A DNA stretch of 64,000 nucleotides, from positions 310,001 to 374,000 of the forward strand of contig CAVXSO010000002.1 in NCBI GenBank assembly GCA_963764465.1, written 5' to 3'. The notes under the pieces were generated by a model. The model saw only the letters and a list, made by a program, of their open reading frames with translations. It was not told where the DNA came from and searched no databases. Both the position numbers and the translations under genes were made by a program. The DNA comes from JAJXXT01 sp963764465. Lineage in GTDB: Bacteria > Pseudomonadota > Alphaproteobacteria > Acetobacterales > Acetobacteraceae. Position 1 is the first letter of the stretch, and the number at the start of each line of letters is the position of its first letter. Shown here in pieces: positions 36,290-45,344 of this stretch.

Positions 36290-37504
36290 ATGGCGAAGAT
36301 CAAGGTCAAGACTCCGGTGGTCGAGCTCGACGGCGACGAGATGACACGTATTATCTGGGGTTTTATCAAGGAAAAACTGATTGTTCCCTACCTGGATGTC
36401 GATCTGAAATATTTTGACCTCGGTATCGAATATCGCGACCAGACCGACGACCAGGTCACCGTCGATGCCGCTCACGCCATCAAGCAGTACGGCGTCGGCG
36501 TCAAATGCGCGACGATCACGCCGGACGAGGCGCGCGTCGAGGAGTTCAAGCTCAAGAGGATGTACCGCAGCCCGAACGGTACCATCCGCAACATTCTCGA
36601 TGGCACGATTTTCCGCGAGCCGATCATCTGCAAGAACGTGCCCCGCTTGGTGCCGCACTGGAACCAGCCGATCGTCATCGGCCGTCATGCTTACGGCGAC
36701 ATCTACCGCGCGGCGGAGACCAAGATCTTCAAGCCGGGGAAGGTCACGCTGCAGTTCCAACCGGCCGACGGCTCGGCCGCCCAGGTGCTCGAGGTGCACG
36801 ACTTCAAGGGGCCCGGCGTGGCGATGGGCATCCACAACACGCTGGCCTCGATCGAGGGTTTCGCCCGCGCCAGCTTCAACTACGGCCTCGCGCGCGGCTA
36901 TCCGGTCTATCTCTCGACCAAGAACACGATCCTCAAAGCCTATGACGGCATGTTCAAGGACGCGTTCCAGGATATCTTCGACAAGGAGTTCAAGGACAAG
37001 TTCGCCGCCAAGGGTCTGACCTACGAGCACCGGCTCATCGACGACATGGTCGCCTGCGCGCTGAAGTGGCAGGGCGGCTATGTCTGGGCCTGCAAGAACT
37101 ATGACGGCGACGTCGAGTCCGACATCGTGGCGCAGGGGTTCGGCAGCCTTGGCCTGATGACCTCGGTGCTGCTGTCGCCCGATGGGCAGACAGTGGAGAG
37201 CGAGGCGGCGCACGGCACCGTCACGCGTCATTATCGCGAGCACCAGAGGGGCCGCGAGACGAGCACGAACCCAATCGCCTCGATCTTCGCCTGGACGCGC
37301 GGGCTCGCCTATCGCGGCCGGTTCGACAACACGCCGGACGTCACCCACTTTGCCGAGACGCTCGAGCGCGTCTGCGTCGAGACGGTGGAGAGCGGCGCCA
37401 TGACGAAAGATCTCTCGCTGCTCATCGGGCCGAAGGAGCCATGGCTGAACACCCAGGCCTTCCTCGCGAAGATTGACGAGAACCTGCGGCAAGCGATGGC
37501 GTAG
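36290..37504 (+). CDS. icd: NADP-dependent isocitrate dehydrogenase
   Basis: TCA-cycle enzyme that converts isocitrate to 2-oxoglutarate with NADPH formation. 404 residues of the homodimeric, eukaryote-like type II, common in alphaproteobacteria: MAKIKVKTPVVELDGDEMTRIIW, KRMYRSPNGTIRNILDGTIFREPI and NPIASIFAWTRGL. Divergent from the kinase gene with 167 bases of GC-rich space between. Very secure. Confidence 0.98.
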   Translation: MAKIKVKTPVVELDGDEMTRIIWGFIKEKLIVPYLDVDLKYFDLGIEYRDQTDDQVTVDAAHAIKQYGVGVKCATITPDEARVEEFKLKRMYRSPNGTIRNILDGTIFREPIICKNVPRLVPHWNQPIVIGRHAYGDIYRAAETKIFKPGKVTLQFQPADGSAAQVLEVHDFKGPGVAMGIHNTLASIEGFARASFNYGLARGYPVYLSTKNTILKAYDGMFKDAFQDIFDKEFKDKFAAKGLTYEHRLIDDMVACALKWQGGYVWACKNYDGDVESDIVAQGFGSLGLMTSVLLSPDGQTVESEAAHGTVTRHYREHQRGRETSTNPIASIFAWTRGLAYRGRFDNTPDVTHFAETLERVCVETVESGAMTKDLSLLIGPKEPWLNTQAFLAKIDENLRQAMA

Positions 37505-37522
37505 GCTGCAAGCTGTCCGAAG

Positions 37523-37560
37523 CCGGGAAGGCCCGCGAAAAGAATCGCGTGCATTCCCGG
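37523..37560 (+). terminator. Stem-loop after icd
   Basis: Two-layer stem: outer CCGGGAA (37523-37529) with TTCCCGG (37554-37560), inner CGCGA (37534-37538) with TCGCG (37545-37549). It is 18 bases after the icd stop but lacks a T run, so it may be a Rho-dependent end or mRNA-stabilising hairpin. Confidence 0.45.
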
Positions 37561-37672
37561 GTACGGGCTCCTATATGAGCGCCACGGCTGTGCTTTTCAG
37601 CCTGGTATTTGTGCTGCGTGCGTTGCGCATTCGCGTCATCCACCGGTCGTTTCCACTTGAAAAGTCGTGATG

Positions 37673-37691
37673 TTCCGCGAGAGCGCGGGAA
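37673..37691 (+). promoter_or_regulatory. Hairpin in the leader of the cold-shock gene
   Basis: TTCCGCG-AGAG-CGCGGGAA forms a hairpin with one bulge, ending 9 bases before the RBS AGGAGAG (37701-37707). The cold-shock gene has a 208-base gap upstream, so a long structured leader, as in cspA mRNAs, is possible; temperature control is inference. Confidence 0.4.
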
Positions 37692-37712
37692 TGGCCCTAT
37701 AGGAGAGACACG

Positions 37713-37919
37713 ATGTCGCAAGGCAAAGTCAAATGGTTCAATTCGCAGAAGGGCTTCGGCTTCATCCAGCCCGACGACGGCTCGAAGGATGTGTTCGTTC
37801 ACATCTCGGCGGTGGAGCGCGCCGGCGCCTCGACTCTGACTGAGGGCCAGACGGTCCGCTACGAGATCGAGGAAGGCCAGCGCGGCAAGAGTTCCGCGGT
37901 CAACCTCCAGCTCGGCTGA
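37713..37919 (+). CDS. Cold-shock protein, CspA family
   Basis: A 68-residue single-stranded nucleic-acid-binding OB-fold protein, an RNA chaperone. Both RNP motifs are present: KGFGFIQPDDG (RNP1, residues 13-23) and VFVHIS (RNP2, about 28-33). The start has AGGAGAGACACG upstream. A strong terminator follows at 37955. Monocistronic. Confidence 0.97.
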   Translation: MSQGKVKWFNSQKGFGFIQPDDGSKDVFVHISAVERAGASTLTEGQTVRYEIEEGQRGKSSAVNLQLG

Positions 37920-37954
37920 GACAGACCCCCGCCACGGGGGCCGCGAAACGGGGG

Positions 37955-37977
37955 AGCGGCGCGGTTTTCGCGCCGCT
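37955..37977 (+). terminator. Terminator of the cold-shock gene
   Basis: Perfect 9-bp stem AGCGGCGCG/CGCGCCGCT with loop GTTTT, followed by TCTCTC, 36 bases after the stop codon. Confidence 0.8.
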
Positions 37978-37998
37978 TCTCTCCAGCGGAGAAAGGCT

Positions 37999-38196
37999 AT
38001 GCAGCATCGCTTCCGTCTTGGCGACCGGGTGCAGGTGGCCCCTGGCCATGCCAACGTGAACGTACGTCCCGGCATCTACACCATTACCCGCCTGCTGCCG
38101 GTCGAACGCAGCTGGTGTCAGTATCGCGGCCGTAACAGCCTCGATACCTTCGAGCGCGTGCTCGACGAGCCGCAGCTCACGCCTGTTCGTTCCTGA
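37999..38196 (+). CDS. Small hypothetical protein
   Basis: A 65-residue basic protein, MQHRFRLGDRVQVAPGHANVNVRPGIY..., with GGAGAAAGG just upstream of the start. The RLGDRVQV and GIYTITRLLP strands suggest a small SH3-like or KOW-like barrel, similar to small alphaproteobacterial proteins of unknown function. It lies downstream of the cold-shock terminator and so has its own promoter or relies on read-through. Confidence 0.65.
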   Translation: MQHRFRLGDRVQVAPGHANVNVRPGIYTITRLLPVERSWCQYRGRNSLDTFERVLDEPQLTPVRS

Positions 38197-38235
38197 CGTG
38201 CCGCGCCCCGCGTGGCGAGCCGCCGTCAGGAAGGT

Positions 38236-38514
38236 TTACGTGGCATCCACGTAGATCTCCGCGCCGCCAATGCGCAGCGACGAGAAATAACCGGGCGCTG
38301 AAGCGCGCGACGGTAGCGGGCCGGCGGCCTGGTTGGCCAGATGTTCGGCGAGTTCCGCCGCCTGCCGCGTCGCGAACACTGTTCCGCCTGCGGAGCGAAC
38401 CAGCGACGCCTGACCGACACCAAGCTCGACGGCCTCGACCGCGCCCTCGTAATCGGGATTGGCGCCTTCCGCGTAGCGGCGATCTCGCACCAGAGTGAAC
38501 TCCGTCACGGTCAT
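38236..38514 (-). CDS. Small hypothetical protein coupled to the desaturase
   Basis: 92 residues (MTVTEFTLVRDRRYAEGANPD...). No family recognised; it has a Gly/Ala-rich middle and a C-terminal SLRIGGAEIYVDAT strand. Its start overlaps the desaturase stop by four bases (ATGA), so it is translated with it. It could be a desaturase accessory or an unrelated small protein. Confidence 0.6.
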   Translation of the reverse strand: MTVTEFTLVRDRRYAEGANPDYEGAVEAVELGVGQASLVRSAGGTVFATRQAAELAEHLANQAAGPLPSRASAPGYFSSLRIGGAEIYVDAT

Positions 38515-39536
38515 CCTCCTTCGCTCGGCTGGACGCGCCGTCGCAGGTCCGAAAACCGTATCATCCGCTCCTGCTCCTCGTCCCACAGTGCATAGGCCGG
38601 CGCCCTCAGCGCTTCGCGCAGCGACAATGGCCTGATTCCGTCCGCCAGCGCCGCGCAGACCCGGTGACAGGCGGCCAGCCGGTAGTTCGGCACCCGCGGC
38701 AGCAGGTGGTGGATATGGTGAAAGCCGATATTGCCACTGAACCACTGCAGGACCGGCGGCAGCCGCAGATAGGAGCTGCCGAACAGCGCCGCGGTTTCTG
38801 CCGTCCATCGCTCGTGGCGCGCCCAGACGGCATGTTCGAAGCGGTGCTGCACGGAAAACAGCCACATGCCGATAATGGCTGCCAAGGCGATTGTGGGCAG
38901 TTCCACCATCGCCACCGGCCAGGCTCCCAGCAACCACACCAAGGTCGTGAACACCGTGGCCAGCGCGAGATCGGTGAGCAGCACGCTCGCGCGTTCCCGC
39001 CGCCACGACCACGGCGTTTCGAACGGCACGCGGTAGACGAAAAGGAACACCAGGGGTGGTACCAGCACGTGGGCGATCAGCGGATGGCGTACCAGCCGCG
39101 ATCGCCAGCGCCGCAGCGCCGGCTGCGCGCGGTATTCGGCGACGGTCAGGCACGTCGAATAGATGTCGGCACCGCCCGGGCGCCCGTCAAGATCGTTCCA
39201 GCACGCATGGTGCGCGGCGTGCATCCGCCGCCAGTTCGCATACGGCGTCAGCGTCATCAGGCTGCAGAACCGACCCAGCCAGTCATTCGCCGTACGGCTG
39301 CGGAAGAACGCGCCATGCCCACAATCGTGCTGGATGATGAATATTCGCAGCGTCAACCCCGCCGCCGGCGCGACGAGGGACAGCGCCAGCCACGGCGCGC
39401 GCAGTCGCAACGCGTACATCGCCGCCAGCAGCGCGAAATAGGGCGGGAACGTCGAGGCGAGTTGAACGAGGCCGCGGCCCAGCCGCGGCGTCTGAAACGT
39501 GGCCAGCCTCGCACGTAAGGAGGAAGGGTCTGCCAT
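38511..39536 (-). CDS. Membrane fatty acid desaturase
   Basis: Di-iron integral-membrane desaturase. The three His boxes are intact: HDCGH, HAAHH and HHIHH (residues 79-83, 115-119 and 282-286 of the longest reading frame, nine fewer from the ATG chosen here). Four or more hydrophobic segments surround them. I chose the ATG at 39536; in-frame alternatives are ATG at 39548 and GTG at 39563. The family is acyl-lipid or beta-carotene-type desaturase; the regioselectivity is not visible. It is the middle gene of DUF1488-desaturase-small protein, all on the minus strand. Confidence 0.92.
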   Translation of the reverse strand: MADPSSLRARLATFQTPRLGRGLVQLASTFPPYFALLAAMYALRLRAPWLALSLVAPAAGLTLRIFIIQHDCGHGAFFRSRTANDWLGRFCSLMTLTPYANWRRMHAAHHACWNDLDGRPGGADIYSTCLTVAEYRAQPALRRWRSRLVRHPLIAHVLVPPLVFLFVYRVPFETPWSWRRERASVLLTDLALATVFTTLVWLLGAWPVAMVELPTIALAAIIGMWLFSVQHRFEHAVWARHERWTAETAALFGSSYLRLPPVLQWFSGNIGFHHIHHLLPRVPNYRLAACHRVCAALADGIRPLSLREALRAPAYALWDEEQERMIRFSDLRRRVQPSEGG

Positions 39537-39575
39537 CCCCGAGACCATTACCTCTGTACCCACCCGCTTCGCGCT

Positions 39576-39911
39576 TCAGGCGGGCCGCTGTTCCGCCAAT
39601 GACGCGGCGACGGCCGGCCCTTCGTTCGGTGGCGGCTCGATATCGTCCGACCAGATGTTCAGGATCCCCCGCACATAGCCCCGCCGCGCCTGCAGCTTTG
39701 CCTCCGCGATCGCCTCGATCCGCGGCCGGGCGCGCAGGAACACGCCAAGGAGTTCGCTTGGGCGCATATGCGTGCGTCCCGCGACATCGAGGATCGCGGC
39801 CTCGGAGATCGCGCACGGCGTCCACCCGCCGTTTTCCTCGATCTCGAAAATCACGCGCCGCCCCTCCAGGCGCGGCGGATCGGCTTGTCTTGCAGCAGCT
39901 ATGAGATGCAC
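39576..39911 (-). CDS. DUF1488 family protein
   Basis: A 111-residue protein with the DUF1488 pattern: VIFEIEENGGWTPCAISEAAILDVAG, then RPSELLGVFLRARPRIEAIAEAKLQ and IWSDDI. GTG start with GGAGG seven bases upstream. It precedes the desaturase gene on the same strand by 39 bases. Function unknown. Confidence 0.8.
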   Translation of the reverse strand: MHLIAAARQADPPRLEGRRVIFEIEENGGWTPCAISEAAILDVAGRTHMRPSELLGVFLRARPRIEAIAEAKLQARRGYVRGILNIWSDDIEPPPNEGPAVAASLAEQRPA

Positions 39912-40071
39912 GGCGATACCTCCACGGGTGCCGGCGCCGCTTGGTTTGATACGGCCATCGTGCCAAGCAACTTAGATGGCGCCTGTGGCACGGCGATGCA
40001 AGCACAAGTCGGCATTGACAGGGGCCATCGCGCCATCAGATTGCCGATGGGGCCATTGAGGGGAGACAGAC

Positions 40072-40935
40072 ATGGACAGGTTCGGCAACGAGGTGTCGGT
40101 TCTGCATCGGTATCCTCTGGCCCGCCGCGGCCTGCTCACTGGCGGGCTCACTGCGGGCCTCACGCTCGCGACCGCGCGTGTCGAGGCGCAGACCATCAAC
40201 ACGGACACCGTGGGCCTCGTTGTCGGCGAGGTCGAGGTGCCGACGGCGGACGGCCACATGCCGGCCTATTTCGCGCGGCCGGAAGGGCAGGGGCCGTTTC
40301 CCATCGTCGTCGTCAACGAGGAAATCTTCGGTGTTCACCACTACATCATGGATGTGTGCCGCCGCCTCGCGAAGCTCGGCAAGATGGCGGTTGCCCTGGA
40401 CATCTATGCCCGCTCCGGCGACCTCGGCAAAATGTCGGACATGAAGCAGGTCTATGGGATCGTGACCTCCACGCCAGATGCCCAGATGCTGTCGGACCTC
40501 GATGCCGCGGTGGTCTGGGCGGAGGCGCATGGCGGTGACCCGAAGCGCCTCGGCGTGATCGGGTTCTGCCGTGGCGGTCGCACCACCTGGCTCTACGCGG
40601 AGCACAATCGCGCGCTGCGGGCGGCGGTCGCCTTTTACGGCCACGTCAACACGCCGGTGAATCCCGTCCAGCCGGACACCGCGCTGGAGCTGGCGGGCTA
40701 CCTGCACTGCCCGCTGCTCGGCCTCTATGGCGGCAAGGACACGTCGATCAGCCCGGCCGATGTCCAGGCCGCCGCCGCCAAGGCACGTGCCGCCGGCCAG
40801 ACCGTGGAGATCGTCTACTACCCGGATGCCGGCCATGGCTTCCACGCCGACTACCGGCCGAGCTACGTGGAGAAGGACGCCAAGGACGCGTGGGCGAAGG
40901 CGATGGCCTGGTTCCAGAAATACGGGGTGGCGTAG
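40072..40935 (+). CDS. Exported dienelactone hydrolase family protein
   Basis: A 287-residue alpha/beta hydrolase with a Tat-like signal (ARRGLLTGGLTAGL) to about residue 40. The DLH features are present: Glu84 in VNEEIFG, the nucleophile Cys166 in GFCRGG, and the His in DAGHGFH. Classical DLHs are cytoplasmic and hydrolyse dienelactone; export makes another substrate more likely. RBS GGGGAGA is upstream. It converges with the VIT-family gene. Confidence 0.9.
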   Translation: MDRFGNEVSVLHRYPLARRGLLTGGLTAGLTLATARVEAQTINTDTVGLVVGEVEVPTADGHMPAYFARPEGQGPFPIVVVNEEIFGVHHYIMDVCRRLAKLGKMAVALDIYARSGDLGKMSDMKQVYGIVTSTPDAQMLSDLDAAVVWAEAHGGDPKRLGVIGFCRGGRTTWLYAEHNRALRAAVAFYGHVNTPVNPVQPDTALELAGYLHCPLLGLYGGKDTSISPADVQAAAAKARAAGQTVEIVYYPDAGHGFHADYRPSYVEKDAKDAWAKAMAWFQKYGVA

Positions 40936-40957
40936 CGGGCGCCTGCCGAGGTGCCGG

Positions 40958-41671
40958 CTAGCCGAAGGCCCTCGCGAGCACGAAGGCGGCGGCTGCCGCG
41001 ATGCCGCCCACCACGAGCGTCTGCAGGCCGGAGCGCAGGCGGTTCGCGCCGGTGAAATGCCCTTTCGCCGCGCCGAAGATCAGCAGCACGATGCCGGTGG
41101 AGGCGACCGAGACGCGCAGCGCCATCGCGATATCGCGTGTCAGGATGTAGGGAACCAGGGGTACGAGTCCGCCTACGACATAGGCGCCGCCGATCGTCAC
41201 CGCGCTGATCACCGCGCGTCGCGGGTTTGGCCTTTCGAGACCGAGTTCAAACCGCATCATGAAGTCGATCCACCGCTGATGGTCGGCGGCGATGGCTTGG
41301 GTCGCCGATGTCAGCACTTGGCCCTCGAGCCCGTATTCGCGCAGGATCGCCTCGGTTTCGGCGATTTCGCGCGCGTGCAGCGTCTCGACCTCACGCGCCT
41401 CGCGCTCGCGCTCCGACTGGTAGTGCTCGGCGTCCGTCCGGCCCGCGAGGTATCCGCCGAGTCCCATGGCGATGGCACCGGCCGCGACTTCCGCGAGGCC
41501 CGCCGTCACGATCAAATCGGTGCTGGTGACGGCCGCCGAGAGGCCGGCGGCCAGCGCGAAGGGCACGGTCAGCCCGTCCGACATGCCGATCACGATGTCG
41601 CGAACGGTCTCGGTCGCGGTGAAGTGCTTCTCGATATGAGGGGTGACGGGCATACGGGCTGCGCTCGGCAT
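40958..41671 (-). CDS. VIT1/CCC1 family transporter
   Basis: A 237-residue membrane protein of the vacuolar iron transporter/Ccc1 family: the first hydrophobic segments with MSDGLTVPFALAAGLS and GLAEVAAGAIAMGLGGYLAGR, a cytoplasmic charged loop (EREREAREVETLHAREIAETEAIL), then three more membrane segments. It probably moves Fe2+ or Mn2+. A second start seven codons in (41653) is equally possible. Convergent with the dienelactone hydrolase. Confidence 0.9.
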   Translation of the reverse strand: MPSAARMPVTPHIEKHFTATETVRDIVIGMSDGLTVPFALAAGLSAAVTSTDLIVTAGLAEVAAGAIAMGLGGYLAGRTDAEHYQSEREREAREVETLHAREIAETEAILREYGLEGQVLTSATQAIAADHQRWIDFMMRFELGLERPNPRRAVISAVTIGGAYVVGGLVPLVPYILTRDIAMALRVSVASTGIVLLIFGAAKGHFTGANRLRSGLQTLVVGGIAAAAAFVLARAFG

Positions 41672-41781
41672 TTGGGCTCTGGTGTTCCGCGACGATACCG
41701 CGACGGCGGCCGCCGCGAAACATCACCGCGCCGCTCGCGGCCAAACGAAGCCGCCGAGCTTTCCCGACGGCGCCGGCCGCC

Positions 41782-42807
41782 CTACGCCCCCCGAAACCGC
41801 CGCACCTTGCCCGGCACCACCGCCAGGTCGCCCCTGGCGACCATGTAGTTCACATGCGCCATTGCCTCGCCGAAGGCGAAGCCGGTCTGGTGGGCGTCGA
41901 GCTTACGATGAAACATGAACGGAATAATTTCGTACACGGTCCGAGGGCCCTGGGCGCAGACCTGTGCCACAGCCTCGCAGCGCGCCTGGTGGTGATCGGC
42001 CAGCTGGCCCAGGCGCTCATGCAGGCCGCGGAAGGGCAGGTTGTGCGCCGGCAGCGCCAGCACATCCGCGGACACCGACGCGCGCAGCGCGGCGAGCGAT
42101 TCGAGGTAGATCCCGAGCGGGTTCGCCTCCGGCTCTTGCGGCCAGACGCTGATGTTGGGCGAAATCTTCGCCAGTACCTGGTCCGCCGCGAAGAATACCT
42201 TGCCGGCGCGGTCCCACAGCATCGCCTGCTCCGGCGCGTGGCCGCCGCCGGTGAAGATCTCGAGCGAACGTTCCGCGAGCCGCAACGTGTCGCCCGCGCG
42301 GAGCCGGTGGAACACCGGCGGCAGTCCCGTCGTCATGCGCAGGTAGTGGTGGCCGCGCCCCATCAGCAGCTCGGCCTCGGCGTCCGGCAGGCCGTTCTCG
42401 GTGTAGAAGTCGTGGTGCGTGGCGGAGCCCAGCGCTTCGCGGTTGTGTCGCAGGTTCTGCGCGAACAGGTACTCGGTCAGCGGCATGGAAACCGGCGCGC
42501 CGCACTTCCCCACCAGCCAGTTCGCGAGCCCTATATGGTCCGGGTGGAAATGCGTGAGGATCAGCCGCGTCGGCCGCAGCCCGCCGGCCAGCAATGTCTC
42601 CCACACCGCGCGCGTGGGCTCGTCCGCGATGCCGGTGTCCAGCACCGCCTCGCCGTCGCCATCCGCGATCAGATAGATGTTCACGTGATCGAGCGCGAAG
42701 GGGAGCGCCAGCCGCAGCCATCGCACCCCCGGCGCGATCTGGGTGATCGTCCCGGGCGCGGGCGCCTCGGGGACAGGGTACGAAAGCGATGCGATGCTGG
42801 CGTCCAT
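41782..42807 (-). CDS. MBL-fold metallo-hydrolase
   Basis: 341 residues with the zinc motif THFHPDHIGLANWL, the downstream His in GGGHAPEQAM and Asp in FFAADQVLAKISPN. The start at 42807 (MDASIASLSYPVPEAP) avoids an unlikely N-terminal extension. The overall shape resembles MBL hydrolases acting on thioesters or lactones. Divergent from the box cluster with 25 bases between starts, so its promoter overlaps theirs; a role with benzoyl-CoA metabolism is possible but unproved. Confidence 0.88.
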   Translation of the reverse strand: MDASIASLSYPVPEAPAPGTITQIAPGVRWLRLALPFALDHVNIYLIADGDGEAVLDTGIADEPTRAVWETLLAGGLRPTRLILTHFHPDHIGLANWLVGKCGAPVSMPLTEYLFAQNLRHNREALGSATHHDFYTENGLPDAEAELLMGRGHHYLRMTTGLPPVFHRLRAGDTLRLAERSLEIFTGGGHAPEQAMLWDRAGKVFFAADQVLAKISPNISVWPQEPEANPLGIYLESLAALRASVSADVLALPAHNLPFRGLHERLGQLADHHQARCEAVAQVCAQGPRTVYEIIPFMFHRKLDAHQTGFAFGEAMAHVNYMVARGDLAVVPGKVRRFRGA

Positions 42808-42832
42808 GCTTCGGCTATAGCAGGCTCGGGCC

Positions 42833-43642
42833 ATGACGCAGGACGCCCCTTTGCATGCGAGCCCCACTCTGCACGCAAGTCGGATGTTGAACCTCGGCGA
42901 CATGACGCTCGAAGCCGGGACCTGGGGCGACAAGCCTGCCCTGGTTCTCCTGCACGAGGGCCTCGGCAGCGTTTCGCTGTGGCGGGATTTCCCGGAGAAG
43001 CTCGCCGCACAGACCGGGCTCGGCGTGCTTGCGTATTCGCGTCGCGGCTACGGGAACTCCTCGCCCGTGAAACTGCCCGCGCCGCTGGATTACATGCAAC
43101 GCGAGGCGGCGCTGTTGCCGCGCGTGCTGGACGCGGCGGGCATCGGGCGCTGCGTGCTTGTGGGGCACTCGGATGGCGGCACCATCGCGGCGCTGGCGCG
43201 CGATCCGCGCATCGAGGCGCGTATCCTGATCGCGCCGCATTTCTTCGTGGAAGACGTCTCGGTCGCGTCGATCCGCGCCATTGGCGAGCGCTACGCGGAG
43301 CTACGCCCGCGCCTCGCGCGCCACCACCGGGACCCGGATGGCACCTTCCATTTCTGGCATGATGCCTGGCTGGACCCGGGCTTTCCCACGGCGCTGTACC
43401 TCGACACAGAATGCCGCGCGATGCCCGGTCCCGCGCTCGTCATCCAGGGCACGCGGGACCAATACGGCACCATTGCCCATGCGAGATTCCTCGCCGAGCG
43501 TGCGGGGGGGCCGATCGCGATCGCAGAGCCCGATGGCGCGCACGCGCCGCACCTCGAGGCGCCGGAGGCGACGATGGTGGCGATTGAGCGCTTCCTTTTG
43601 ATGCATTATAATGCTTGTTATCCTAACGACGCTGCACTATAA
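42833..43642 (+). CDS. Alpha/beta hydrolase of the box cluster
   Basis: A 269-residue cytoplasmic hydrolase: oxyanion region LLHEGLGSVSLW, nucleophile Ser in VGHSDGGTIAAL, Asp in QGTRDQYGT and His in DGAHAPHLEAP. It lies directly upstream of boxC (26 bases), as alpha/beta hydrolases often do in box clusters, where a thioesterase role on benzoyl-CoA or its products has been suggested. Substrate unproved. Confidence 0.85.
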   Translation: MTQDAPLHASPTLHASRMLNLGDMTLEAGTWGDKPALVLLHEGLGSVSLWRDFPEKLAAQTGLGVLAYSRRGYGNSSPVKLPAPLDYMQREAALLPRVLDAAGIGRCVLVGHSDGGTIAALARDPRIEARILIAPHFFVEDVSVASIRAIGERYAELRPRLARHHRDPDGTFHFWHDAWLDPGFPTALYLDTECRAMPGPALVIQGTRDQYGTIAHARFLAERAGGPIAIAEPDGAHAPHLEAPEATMVAIERFLLMHYNACYPNDAAL

Positions 43643-43668
43643 CGCAACTCCGGGGAGGAAAGGACCGA

Positions 43669-45333
43669 ATGCCCCACGCCGAGATGCCGCGCATTGATTT
43701 CCGGACGGAACCGTCGCGCTGGCGCCACTGGCGCCTTGCCGTGGATGGCCACGTCGCCACGCTCACGATGGACGTGGAACCTGGGGCGGGGCTGCTGCCG
43801 GACGTGGAACTGAAGCTCAATTCCTACGACCTCTCGGTGGATATCGAGCTCGCGGACGCGATGACGCGGTTGCGTTTCGAGCATCCGGCCGTGCGTGTGG
43901 TGGTGTTGCGCTCCGGTAAGCCAGGCGTGTTCTGCGCCGGCGCGAATATCCGCATGCTTGCCAGGGCCTCGCATCAGCACAAGGTGAATTTCTGCAAGTT
44001 CACCAACGAGACGCGCTGCGCGATCGAGGAGGCCAGCGCCGAATCCGGGCAGACCTGGATCGCGGCGGTGGCTGGTGCGTGCGCCGGCGGCGGCTACGAA
44101 ATCGCGATGGCGACGGACCGAATTCTTTTGATCGATGACCGGCGCTCGACCGTGGCGCTGCCGGAAACGCCGCTGCTGGCCGTGCTGCCAGGCACCGGCG
44201 GGCTCACGCGGCTGACGGACAAGCGCCGCGTGCGCCGCGATCTGGCGGACCTGTTCTGCTCAAAGGAAGAGGGGATCGGCGGCAATCGAGCCGTTGCATG
44301 GCGCCTGGTGGACGAGACGATCCCGCCGTCCCGCTGGGAAGAAGCAGTCACCGCGCGCGCCGCCGAGATTGCGGCAATGTCGGACCGTCCCGCGGAGGCG
44401 ACGGGAATCCAGCTCACGACGGTGGGGCGGGCGGAAACGGCAGATAGTATCGCCTACGGTTTCGTAACCGTTACGATGAACCGCGCCGCACGTCGTGCGC
44501 ACATCCTTCTGCGCGGCCCGGCATCGCTGCCCGCCGATCTTGCCGGCATCCACGCGGAAGGCGCTGCCTTCTGGCCGCTCGCGCTCGCCCGCGAGCTCGA
44601 TGACGCGCTGCTGCACCTGCGCTTCAACGAGCCGGAGCTTGGCCTCATCACCATCGCGACCGAGGGCGACACCGCCCTGGTGCTCGCCGCCGATGCGCTG
44701 CTCGAAGCACACAAGTCGGACTGGCTGGTGCGCGAGATCCGTCTTTTCTGGCGGCGTACGTTGAAGCGGCTGGATCTCACCGCGCGTTCTATTATCGCGT
44801 TGGCGGAACCCGGTTCCTGCTTCGCCGGCACGCTCGCCGAAATCCTTTTTGCCGCGGATCGCACGGTGATGCTGAGCGGCGCGCGCACGGGGGACAACCG
44901 CGCGACGGCGATCGCGCTCTCGCCACTCAATTTCGGTGCCTATCCCATGGCCAACGGTCTCACGCGGCTCGCGACCCGCTTCCTCGGTGAGCCGGAGAGC
45001 GTGGATGCTGCGCGCCAGGCGCTCGGCCGCTTGCTCGACGCGGACGAAGCCGCATCCCTCGGTCTCGTCACGCAGGTTTTTGATGACGTGGATTGGGATG
45101 ACGAGTTGCGTCAGATCCTGGAGGAGCGCGCCTCGTTCTCGCCTGACGCGTTGACCGCGATGGAAGCCAATCTCCGCTTCGCTGGCCCCGAGACCATGGA
45201 AACCCGCATCTTCGGCCGCCTTACCGCCTGGCAGAACTGGGTGTTCCAGCGCCCCAACGCCGTGGGTGAGGAGGGCGCGCTGAAACGTTATGGAACGGGA
45301 CTGAAACCCACGTACGACCGCGAACGGGTCTGA
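43669..45333 (+). CDS. boxC: 2,3-epoxybenzoyl-CoA dihydrolase
   Basis: Crotonase-superfamily enzyme that opens and cleaves the ring of 2,3-epoxybenzoyl-CoA to 3,4-dehydroadipyl-CoA semialdehyde and formate. 554 residues, the right length for BoxC and roughly twice a normal crotonase. N-terminal crotonase-like half: RVVVLRSGKPGVFCAGANIRMLA and ACAGGGYEIAMATDRILLID (oxyanion-hole loops), then a second, diverged half. GGGGAGGAAAGG precedes the start. boxB follows after 11 bases. Confidence 0.95.
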   Translation: MPHAEMPRIDFRTEPSRWRHWRLAVDGHVATLTMDVEPGAGLLPDVELKLNSYDLSVDIELADAMTRLRFEHPAVRVVVLRSGKPGVFCAGANIRMLARASHQHKVNFCKFTNETRCAIEEASAESGQTWIAAVAGACAGGGYEIAMATDRILLIDDRRSTVALPETPLLAVLPGTGGLTRLTDKRRVRRDLADLFCSKEEGIGGNRAVAWRLVDETIPPSRWEEAVTARAAEIAAMSDRPAEATGIQLTTVGRAETADSIAYGFVTVTMNRAARRAHILLRGPASLPADLAGIHAEGAAFWPLALARELDDALLHLRFNEPELGLITIATEGDTALVLAADALLEAHKSDWLVREIRLFWRRTLKRLDLTARSIIALAEPGSCFAGTLAEILFAADRTVMLSGARTGDNRATAIALSPLNFGAYPMANGLTRLATRFLGEPESVDAARQALGRLLDADEAASLGLVTQVFDDVDWDDELRQILEERASFSPDALTAMEANLRFAGPETMETRIFGRLTAWQNWVFQRPNAVGEEGALKRYGTGLKPTYDRERV

Positions 45334-45344
45334 GGGAGGAAACA

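Noticed and set aside
36269..37492. A 407-codon ORF antisense to icd
   Set aside because: Shadow of a highly conserved gene; the translation is full of His/Arg/Asp typical of antisense frames.
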